This document shows, in pieces, positions 34,307 to 40,192 of a DNA stretch of 40,192 nt. This DNA is from Crocinitomicaceae bacterium (GTDB taxonomy: Bacteria; Bacteroidota; Bacteroidia; Flavobacteriales_D; Crocinitomicaceae): the NCBI GenBank assembly GCA_030833845.1, contig JAURGK010000021.1:1-40192 (forward strand). Direction: 5' to 3'. The notes under the pieces were generated by a model, which made no database searches, had not been told where the DNA came from, and saw only the letters and a list, made by a program, of their open reading frames with translations. How positions within the stretch are numbered: position 1 is the stretch's first letter; each line of letters opens with the position of its first letter. The translations under genes and the position numbers were made by a program.

Positions 34307-35131
34307 CATATTGTCAATAAGGCGTATTCCCCCACAAACAGCGGCAATACAACAAACTTGCAAAGACTGCCAATCAATGCAGGCATCAAGGGTCAATGGG
34401 TCTACAATCTCAAGGTATTCAAGTTTTAATCCAGCATTTTCAATTTGCTCCATTGCATTTTTCTTCGCCAATTCAATTGGCATGTGGCCAACTTGTTTTT
34501 TGATATAACATAAAGCTTTGTAAATCGCTGCCGCTTGTTCACGCTGGGCTTCATTGAGGCGAAGATTACGGCTACTCATGGCTAAACCATTGGCTTCTCT
34601 TATTGTCTGGCAACCTATGATTTCAATTCCAAACTGATAGTAGGCGTTGAGTTGACGTATGACTGCTAGCTGTTGAAAATCTTTTTGTCCGAAATAAGCT
34701 TTGTTTGGCGCAATTAAATCAAAAAGATGATGCACCACATGCACCACCCCTTCAAAGTGACCTGGCCTGTGTGCGCCCTCCATTAGCTGACCAATACGCT
34801 CCAAAGGCATCGGTTCAAAAGGCTGGTTTTCAGGGTACATTTCACTTTCGCTAGGAAGGAAAACAACAATGTGATCGAATTTTTTTAAAAGTTTTAAATC
34901 GGCCTCAATCATTCGTGGGTATTGATCAAGGTCTGCATCAATATTGAATTGCTTTGGATTGACAAAAATCGAAACTATAACCACCTCATTTTCTTTCGAT
35001 GCTTGCTCCACGAGCGAGAGATGCCCTTTGTGTAAGGCGCCCATTGTGGGAACAAAACCAACAGATTGGCCCAAAGCCAACTTTTGTTGGCGCCAGTGGG
35101 TTATTTCTTCTCTTGTAACAAAGGTTTGCAT
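34286..35131 (-). CDS. panC: Pantothenate synthetase
   Basis: Joins pantoate and beta-alanine with ATP. The 281-residue protein carries FVPTMGALHKGHLSLVEQA with the ATP-binding HxGH, IFVNPKQFN, the YFGQKDFQQL motif and the C-terminal region TIREANGLAMSSRNLRL (the KMSKS-equivalent loop). It begins with ATG 35131 and is divergent from the GT5-like gene. Together with panD it provides two steps of vitamin B5 synthesis; panB is not in the window. Confidence 0.96.
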   Translation of the reverse strand: MQTFVTREEITHWRQQKLALGQSVGFVPTMGALHKGHLSLVEQASKENEVVIVSIFVNPKQFNIDADLDQYPRMIEADLKLLKKFDHIVVFLPSESEMYPENQPFEPMPLERIGQLMEGAHRPGHFEGVVHVVHHLFDLIAPNKAYFGQKDFQQLAVIRQLNAYYQFGIEIIGCQTIREANGLAMSSRNLRLNEAQREQAAAIYKALCYIKKQVGHMPIELAKKNAMEQIENAGLKLEYLEIVDPLTLDACIDWQSLQVCCIAAVCGGIRLIDNMLYESVL

Positions 35132-35161
35132 GCTTCGTCGAAACTATTACTTAGAATCGGA

Positions 35162-35169
35162 CAAAGCTA
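35162..35169 (-). promoter_or_regulatory. -7 promoter box TAGCTTTG of panC
   Basis: An exact TAnnTTTG match on the minus strand, 30 bases ahead of the panC ATG at 35131. Confidence 0.5.
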
Positions 35170-35200
35170 TTGCTTTTTAGGTTAGTTCATCTTTATTTCG

Positions 35201-35208
35201 TAAATTTG
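35201..35208 (+). promoter_or_regulatory. -7 promoter box TAAATTTG of the GT5-like/DUF4270/glmS operon
   Basis: An exact TAnnTTTG match on the plus strand, 17 bases ahead of the ATG at 35226. It is divergent from the panC box with 31 bases between them. Confidence 0.55.
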
Positions 35209-35225
35209 CTAGCATATTTATATAA

Positions 35226-36047
35226 ATGGAAAAAAAGAAAATCCTTTTTATTTCTCAAGAAATCTTTCCTTTTTTACCCAAATCTGAAATTTCTGGTAGC
35301 GCTCGTCGTATCTCCCAAGCGGTTCAGGATGCGGGTAAAGAAATTCGCGTTTTCACCCCTCGTTTTGGCGCAATCAATGAAAGAAGACATCAACTACACG
35401 AAGTCATTCGCCTGTCCGGATTGAACATTTCAATAGATGACCACGATCATCCACTGATCATCAAGGTGGCCTCTATCTCGGCGGCAAGAATGCAGGTCTA
35501 TTTCATTGACAATGACGATTATTTCAAGCGCAAAACTTGTCTTCAAGAAGAAGATGGAACCTTTCATCCCGACAACGATGAACGAGCCATGTTCTTTTGT
35601 CGTGGGGTTTTAGAAACTGTAAAAAAATTAGGTTGGCAGCCAGATGTGATCCATTGTCACGGATGGTTGACAGGCATTATGGCCTTGTACATCAAATATA
35701 TCTTTAACAAGGATCCTCATTTTAAAGAGACGAAAGTCGTTTATAGTCTTTACAATGAGTCCTTTGACCAACCCTGGGATCCTCGTTTTGCTGAAAAACT
35801 GGCCTTTGATGGCTTCCCTGAAGACCTCACCGCTGCACTCAAAGACACAAGCTGCGAAAACCTCACCAAGGTAATCATCTCGCATTGCGATGGTGTAAAT
35901 ATTGCTAGTGAATCCTTACCTCAGCCCCTCCAAGACATCTATGATGCTTCTACAATTTTGAAGCTTCCTTATTTTGCAGAAGAGCATCAAGGCAAAGAAC
36001 TTTCAGCGTTCTTCGATAAAGTTATAGATACCAACGTTTTAGCCTAA
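35226..36047 (+). CDS. GT5-type glycogen/starch synthase N-terminal half-protein
   Basis: A 273-residue protein matching only the N-terminal Rossmann half of GT5 glycogen/starch synthases: ILFISQEIFPFLPKSEISGS (in place of the acceptor KTGGL), ARRISQAVQDAG, VRVFTPR-like start (IRVFTPRFGAI), and VIHCHGWLTGIMALYI. It lacks the C-terminal donor-binding domain of a full synthase (about 480 residues), so glycogen synthase activity is doubtful. The HCHGW and the surrounding residues are intact. I associate this half-protein with the panC side and glmS side in Bacteroidota. It leads an operon with the DUF4270 lipoprotein (start four bases after its stop) and glmS, which hints at amino-sugar or cell-surface metabolism. 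Confidence 0.8.
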   Translation: MEKKKILFISQEIFPFLPKSEISGSARRISQAVQDAGKEIRVFTPRFGAINERRHQLHEVIRLSGLNISIDDHDHPLIIKVASISAARMQVYFIDNDDYFKRKTCLQEEDGTFHPDNDERAMFFCRGVLETVKKLGWQPDVIHCHGWLTGIMALYIKYIFNKDPHFKETKVVYSLYNESFDQPWDPRFAEKLAFDGFPEDLTAALKDTSCENLTKVIISHCDGVNIASESLPQPLQDIYDASTILKLPYFAEEHQGKELSAFFDKVIDTNVLA

Positions 36048-36051
36048 ACGC

Positions 36052-37338
36052 ATGAGGATATTGGCCGTACTATTGCTCATGTGGTTAGTGCAAACTGCTT
36101 GTACTAAGCAAAATTCAGGGTTGGGCAAAGAAATCATTGATCCAAATGCCCTACTCAATGGTATTACCACCGATACTTTCTCACTATTCACCTATTCTAT
36201 CATTGAAGATTCTACGGAAACTAAAAACGCATCTAATGTGTTGCTAGGCTCCTATGTCGATCCGAAATTTGGAAAAGTGGAAGCCTCAATTTATACAGAA
36301 TTCCGTCTTCCAGGCCTCAATCCTGACTTTGGCGATCCAAGTTTAATTTCTATAGATTCATTTGTCATGGCCTTGGAATATGTCGGGTACTATGGCGATC
36401 TGAGTGCACAAAATTTTGAGGTTTATGAACTCTTGGATTCTATTGAAAATGATTCGGAAGTAAAGTATTATCAGTTTTCAAGCCTCCCTACACAATCTTC
36501 CAATTGGGTGGCAGCGGGTCAAGGAAATATCGTTCCGGATCCAATCAACGATGCAATTATTGCCGGCGCTGCGGTCAATCCACAACTGCGTATTCATCTC
36601 GATACCATGCGCGCTTGGAATTTCATCAATGAATCCTCAAACAATCCGTCGACCTTTGCTTCTAACCCTGCCTTTCAAGATTTCTTCAAAGGATTGAAGA
36701 TCACTACCAATAACTCAAATCAAACAAGCGGTAAAGGGGCCATACTTTATTTCAATATCAATAACAATGCGGCTTCTAAACTTACAATTTACTTTAAGCA
36801 GGCCGGTGTATCAAAAACTTACGATCTTACCATCAATTCAAATTGTGCAGACTTTTCACAAGTAACTCATACACAAGACAATACTCCTGTTTCAGCACTG
36901 CTTGCAGATTCAACGCTCGGGCAAAATGCTTTTTATGCTCAAGCAAACAAGCTTCGGGCCATGGTAAAAATACCAGGTCTTGATGCCTTACCGAGCAATA
37001 TTATCATCCACCGTGCCGATTTACTTTTGCCTGTACAATTTCAAACAGGATACCGATACAAACCAGGCGCAAGAGTCACTGCAGCAAGTAAATTAGCTGC
37101 AACCGATGCTCATTATACTTCGCTGGGAATAGCAGGATTGTATTCGGAATCAAATAAGCGTTTTGACTTAGATATTCGGGCCTATGTACAATCGTTGGTC
37201 AACGGAAAATTAGAAAATACAGGCATAGTGATTTCGCCTTTGTTTTTTAGAAATTCTGCAGAACGCATTGTTTTTAATGGCTCTCAAACCACAAATAAAA
37301 AAGCTCCAAAGCTTGTCGTTACCTATACAACCTACTGA
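36052..37338 (+). CDS. DUF4270 lipoprotein
   Basis: A 428-residue lipoprotein (MRILAVLLLMWLVQTAC, lipidated Cys17) of the Bacteroidota family DUF4270. Typical marks are LLGSYVDPKFGKVEASIYTEFRL-like text near residue 65 (LGSYVDPKFGKVEAS), then IDSFVMALEYVGYYGD and, near the end, RPKLVVTY-like APKLVVTYTTY. Function is unknown. It follows the GT5-like gene by four bases and precedes glmS by two bases. Confidence 0.85.
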   Translation: MRILAVLLLMWLVQTACTKQNSGLGKEIIDPNALLNGITTDTFSLFTYSIIEDSTETKNASNVLLGSYVDPKFGKVEASIYTEFRLPGLNPDFGDPSLISIDSFVMALEYVGYYGDLSAQNFEVYELLDSIENDSEVKYYQFSSLPTQSSNWVAAGQGNIVPDPINDAIIAGAAVNPQLRIHLDTMRAWNFINESSNNPSTFASNPAFQDFFKGLKITTNNSNQTSGKGAILYFNINNNAASKLTIYFKQAGVSKTYDLTINSNCADFSQVTHTQDNTPVSALLADSTLGQNAFYAQANKLRAMVKIPGLDALPSNIIIHRADLLLPVQFQTGYRYKPGARVTAASKLAATDAHYTSLGIAGLYSESNKRFDLDIRAYVQSLVNGKLENTGIVISPLFFRNSAERIVFNGSQTTNKKAPKLVVTYTTY

Positions 37339-37340
37339 TT

Positions 37341-39185
37341 ATGTGTGGAATTGTTGCTTACATTGGAAAGAACGAGGCCTATCCAGTTATCATTAAAGGA
37401 CTCAAAAGATTAGAATACCGAGGTTATGACAGCGCAGGGGTTGCTTTGTTAAACAATGGCGAATTAAATGTCTTCAAGCGCGTTGGAAAGGTGAGTAACC
37501 TAGAAGATTACGCTGCAGATCAACAAAAAACTGGGCATGCAGGAATTGGGCATACCCGTTGGGCCACACATGGCGAGCCTTCAGACCTTAATTCGCATCC
37601 GCATACCTCAATGGATGGGAAGATTGCCCTAATCCATAACGGAATCATTGAGAATTACGATGTGCTTAAAAAAGAATTACTCAAAAACGGTTACGTTTTC
37701 AAAAGCGAAACGGATACTGAGGTAGTTGTGCACTTGGTTGATTATATTCAAAAAAAAGAAAACGTTTGGTTTGGTGAAGCACTGCGATTGGCACTCAATC
37801 ATGTGGTTGGCGCCTATGCAATTGTAGCAATGTCATCAGACTACCCGAATAGATTGGTGGCTGCCCGTAAAAGTAGCCCTCTGGTTGTAGGTATAGGTTC
37901 AGATGGATCTTATTATTGCGCCTCAGATGCCACGCCAATTGTAGAATATACTAAAAAAGTGGTTTATCTAGACGACGAAGAAGTAGCTGTTATTGATTTA
38001 CATGACGGATTAAAACTTTACGACATCGCCGATCAGCAAAAAACACCGTTTTTTCAAGAATTAGAATTGGAGTTAGAAGCACTTGAAAAAGGTGGCTATG
38101 AGCATTTTATGCTCAAGGAAATTCACGAGCAACCTCGTTCTATACACGACTGTTTTAGAGGGCGCTTAAATTCCGAAGAAGCATGGGTGGCGCTAGGAGG
38201 GCTTCGTGATTACGAACAAAAAATGATCTCGGCCAATAGATTGATTATCGTTGCCTGTGGCACTTCCTGGCACGCTGGTCTTGTTGGTGAATACCTCATC
38301 GAAGATCTAGCGCGCATCAATGTGGAGGTGGAATATGCCAGTGAATTCCGATACCGCAATCCGATACTCAATGAGAATGATGTAGTGATAGCAATTTCGC
38401 AGTCTGGCGAAACTGCCGATACACTTGCCGCTTTAGAATTAGCCAAATCAAAAGGCGCTACGATACTTGGAATTTGCAATGTGGTGGGCTCATCGATTGC
38501 TAGAATCACCGATGCAGGTTCTTATACCCATGCGGGCCCAGAAATTGGCGTAGCCTCCACTAAAGCATTCACAGCGCAAGTGACAGTGCTAACCCTCATG
38601 GCCCTGTCTTTGGCTCATAAAAAAGGCACTATCTCTGACTCTAAGTTTCGTCAGCTATTGGCTGAATTAGAAGCTATACCCGAAAAAGTCAAACGCGTAC
38701 TGGAATCGGACAAAGCAATTGAGAAAATTTCTGCCATTTACAAAGATGCTGCCAATGCTTTATATCTAGGAAGAGGAAGCTCATTTCCGGTTGCTCTTGA
38801 AGGAGCACTCAAGCTCAAAGAAATATCCTACATACACGCCGAAGGGTATCCGGCAGCAGAAATGAAGCATGGTCCGATTGCCTTGATCGATGAAAACATG
38901 CCGATTATTGTCATTGCAACGCATGGAACTTCCTACGAAAAAGTAGTTTCTAATATCCAGGAAGTCAAAGCGCGCAAAGGAAAAGTCATTGCCATTGTCA
39001 CAGAAGGCGATGAGCAAGTACAACACTTGGCCGATCACGTGATTGAAATCCCAGAGGTAGATGAATTCTTAGTGCCTCTATTAGCAACTATTCCGCTCCA
39101 ATTGCTCTCATATCACATTGCCGTCATGCGCGGCTGTAATGTAGACCAACCTAGAAACTTGGCCAAGTCAGTGACGGTGGAATAG
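37341..39185 (+). CDS. glmS: Glutamine--fructose-6-phosphate aminotransferase
   Basis: Makes glucosamine-6-phosphate, the entry to peptidoglycan and lipopolysaccharide amino sugars. The 614-residue protein has the catalytic Cys2 (MCGIVAYIG), the glutaminase part with RLEYRGYDSAG and GHTRWATHG, and two SIS isomerase domains (CGTSWHAGL, SQSGETADT, STKAFTAQ, EMKHGPIALI). The C-terminus DQPRNLAKSVTVE is canonical, so the reading frame is intact. The end of this gene is where the serine recombinase frame crosses on the other strand; attTn7 is known at this position in other bacteria. Confidence 0.98.
   Translation: MCGIVAYIGKNEAYPVIIKGLKRLEYRGYDSAGVALLNNGELNVFKRVGKVSNLEDYAADQQKTGHAGIGHTRWATHGEPSDLNSHPHTSMDGKIALIHNGIIENYDVLKKELLKNGYVFKSETDTEVVVHLVDYIQKKENVWFGEALRLALNHVVGAYAIVAMSSDYPNRLVAARKSSPLVVGIGSDGSYYCASDATPIVEYTKKVVYLDDEEVAVIDLHDGLKLYDIADQQKTPFFQELELELEALEKGGYEHFMLKEIHEQPRSIHDCFRGRLNSEEAWVALGGLRDYEQKMISANRLIIVACGTSWHAGLVGEYLIEDLARINVEVEYASEFRYRNPILNENDVVIAISQSGETADTLAALELAKSKGATILGICNVVGSSIARITDAGSYTHAGPEIGVASTKAFTAQVTVLTLMALSLAHKKGTISDSKFRQLLAELEAIPEKVKRVLESDKAIEKISAIYKDAANALYLGRGSSFPVALEGALKLKEISYIHAEGYPAAEMKHGPIALIDENMPIIVIATHGTSYEKVVSNIQEVKARKGKVIAIVTEGDEQVQHLADHVIEIPEVDEFLVPLLATIPLQLLSYHIAVMRGCNVDQPRNLAKSVTVE
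39113..39185. other. Putative attachment-site end of an integrated element at the glmS 3' end
   Basis: The last 73 bases of glmS are shared by both reading frames, glmS on plus and recombinase on minus. glmS keeps its canonical C-terminus, while the recombinase frame changes from typical recombinase sequence to glmS antisense. This is the expected look of one junction of an element inserted at or just after the glmS stop; the exact crossover cannot be placed without the other end. The plus-strand composition becomes AT-rich immediately after 39185. Confidence 0.55.
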
Positions 39186-40192
39186 AACGAACGGGTATTT
39201 GGTTGGTCTATCAGTTTTTTAGAGGGTTTCAGAAGGTTTTTCTTCGGGACGTTTTTATCAAAAGGGTGGTTTATACCCTCGAAAATCAATGGAATTTTAA
39301 GGAAAAGGTGTAATTCATGAACCTTCTTGGTACTGTTGTATGATAATATAATGGTGTGAATGAAATGGGTAAGAATATCCTTTTTCTGATGGAATGAAAA
39401 GGTCTTTTTTTTGGTAAATACCTTGGAAATCTCTGATATTGATTTATACCACTTATCCTTCTGATAATGAAAGGATAAAAGGTTTTTATTGTCTTCAATT
39501 TTTAGATGAATTTCCTTATATTCTTTATCCAATTTCTTCTTGATTTGTAGGTAGATATCTTCCGTATGAAATTGATTTAGTATCCTCTTTTTCTCCAATT
39601 CCACTATTCCTTCTGTTATCTTTTTTAGGTCATTTTCAAGATCTTCAATTTTTCTGGTCAACTTAAGACGTTGTTTCCTTACTAGTACTGAGAAATCGGG
39701 GTTTTGGGTGAGTACTTTATCGAGTGAATTTTTGAGTTGTTCGGTATTGGTAAGAAGATCAACCAAGGTGTTCCAAACCAATTCTTCCGTAGGTTGAATA
39801 TTGACACATCGTTTCATTTCACACGTCTCTTCAAACGGTCTTGATTTGTTGAAATTCCGTTCAGATAAGGGACAATAGTAATGATGAATGGATTGGTGAG
39901 GTTTTGTTCTACCTCCAATGGGGGAACCACATGAACAGTACATAATATCTCGAATCAGGTAATCATGTGAAGTCCTGTTCATCTGACCCTTCCTTCTGAG
40001 GGTACGAAGTCTTCTGTTTTGAACCTCTTCAAACAGTTTTACAGGAACAATAGATGGTATTTGGTTTCTGACTCTTGTTCCAGACTTCTTATCATAGTAT
40101 TCGTCAATTCCGATATAGGTGTCATTCCTCAACATCAATTGAAGGGAACCCAAAGACCAATGGTTGTTACCTCTTCTTGTCTTTATTCCTTC
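39113..40192 (-). CDS. Large serine recombinase, C-terminal part (5' end beyond the window)
   Basis: The frame is open to the right edge: the 13 codons before the first candidate start (TTG at 40153) are all sense and read EGIKTRRGNNHWS, matching the recombinase domain; the N-terminal resolvase catalytic domain must lie outside. Visible parts in order are the Recombinase domain (LQLMLRNDTYIGIDEYYDKKSG), a Zn-ribbon (CSCGSPIGGR, then HHYYCPLSERN and CEMKRC), and a long coiled coil (KLTRKIEDLENDLKKITEG onward), as in phage- and element-type large serine recombinases. The last 24 codons are antisense to the glmS 3' end (STVTDLAKFLGW). Base composition is AT-richer, with many AAA and TTT codons, than the glmS side, indicating transferred DNA. 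Confidence 0.9.
   Translation of the reverse strand, partial: EGIKTRRGNNHWSLGSLQLMLRNDTYIGIDEYYDKKSGTRVRNQIPSIVPVKLFEEVQNRRLRTLRRKGQMNRTSHDYLIRDIMYCSCGSPIGGRTKPHQSIHHYYCPLSERNFNKSRPFEETCEMKRCVNIQPTEELVWNTLVDLLTNTEQLKNSLDKVLTQNPDFSVLVRKQRLKLTRKIEDLENDLKKITEGIVELEKKRILNQFHTEDIYLQIKKKLDKEYKEIHLKIEDNKNLLSFHYQKDKWYKSISEISKVFTKKKTFSFHQKKDILTHFIHTIILSYNSTKKVHELHLFLKIPLIFEGINHPFDKNVPKKNLLKPSKKLIDQPNTRSFYSTVTDLAKFLGWSTLQPRMTAM
39142..39210. repeat. 10-base inverted repeat straddling the glmS stop
   Basis: TAGACCAACC at 39142-39151 (inside glmS) is exactly inverted at 39201-39210 (GGTTGGTCTA, in the recombinase side), with 49 bases between. The stop codon of glmS lies between the arms. It could be a recombinase binding site or part of a long-loop hairpin; both are guesses. 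Confidence 0.6.

Noticed and set aside
33929..34429. A 166-residue plus-strand open frame across panD and panC
   Set aside because: It is antisense to two unmistakable genes and spans their junction; its text shows no family pattern.
39113..39210. A Tn7-type insertion at attTn7
   Set aside because: The position fits, but the neighbouring gene is a serine recombinase and no Tns protein or Tn7-like end repeats are visible.
1..40192. CRISPR arrays, tRNA, rRNA, riboswitches
   Set aside because: No spaced repeat array, cloverleaf or conserved riboswitch core was seen; gaps between genes are too short for most of them.

Overview
The window reads as chromosome from a member of the Bacteroidota, most likely Flavobacteriales. 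The evidence is two extracellular proteins with type IX secretion (T9SS) C-terminal sorting domains, Bacteroidota-restricted families (DUF6029, DUF4270, DUF4271, Omp28-type lipoprotein), the long form of IspG, a LysRS with a C-terminal extension, and the phylum's -7 promoter box TAnnTTTG at ten gene starts. Coding density is extreme: no gap between genes exceeds about 100 bases. I see no tRNA, rRNA or CRISPR. Most of the window is ordinary housekeeping core.

Layout. (1) 1-6144, plus strand: a tightly packed operon of a DUF6029 outer-membrane protein (cut by the left edge), an Omp28-type lipoprotein, rpoN (sigma-54), a PAP2-like membrane protein, a coiled-coil lipoprotein and a TPR protein. 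(2) 6145-7341, minus: glutaryl-CoA dehydrogenase-like enzyme, divergent from a DUF4271-hemD pair (7430-8852). (3) 8930-10630: a secreted thioredoxin-fold T9SS protein with strongly biased codon use, closed by a strong terminator. (4) 10691-14247: an RluA-type pseudouridine synthase converging on ispG. (5) 14310-16569: a lipoprotein with a TonB-like C-terminal domain, then a GT39-like membrane glycosyltransferase. (6) 16566-20761, minus: uridine kinase and a 1188-residue sensor histidine kinase. (7) 20860-24321: a secreted lysyl-endopeptidase-like protease and hemW. (8) 24318-28314, minus: bacilliredoxin, a solute-binding-like lipoprotein and mutS. (9) 28360-30653: a TrmH methyltransferase converging on lysS. 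(10) 30742-33387: AsmA-like protein. (11) 33389-35131, minus: panC, panD and rfaE2. (12) 35226-39185, plus: a GT5 half-protein, a DUF4270 lipoprotein and glmS.

The only accessory DNA is at the right edge. From the glmS stop (39185) to the window end lies most of the C-terminal part of a large serine recombinase on the minus strand. Its reading frame runs 73 bases into the antisense of the glmS 3' end. This looks like one end of an element integrated at the glmS 3' end, a known integration hotspot; its cargo lies outside the window. I did not find a clearly new multi-gene system inside the window. The best leads are this recombinase/glmS junction, the uncharacterised N-terminal module of the pseudouridine synthase, the solitary GT5 half-enzyme, and short tandem repeats placed like operators ahead of the protease and bacilliredoxin genes.
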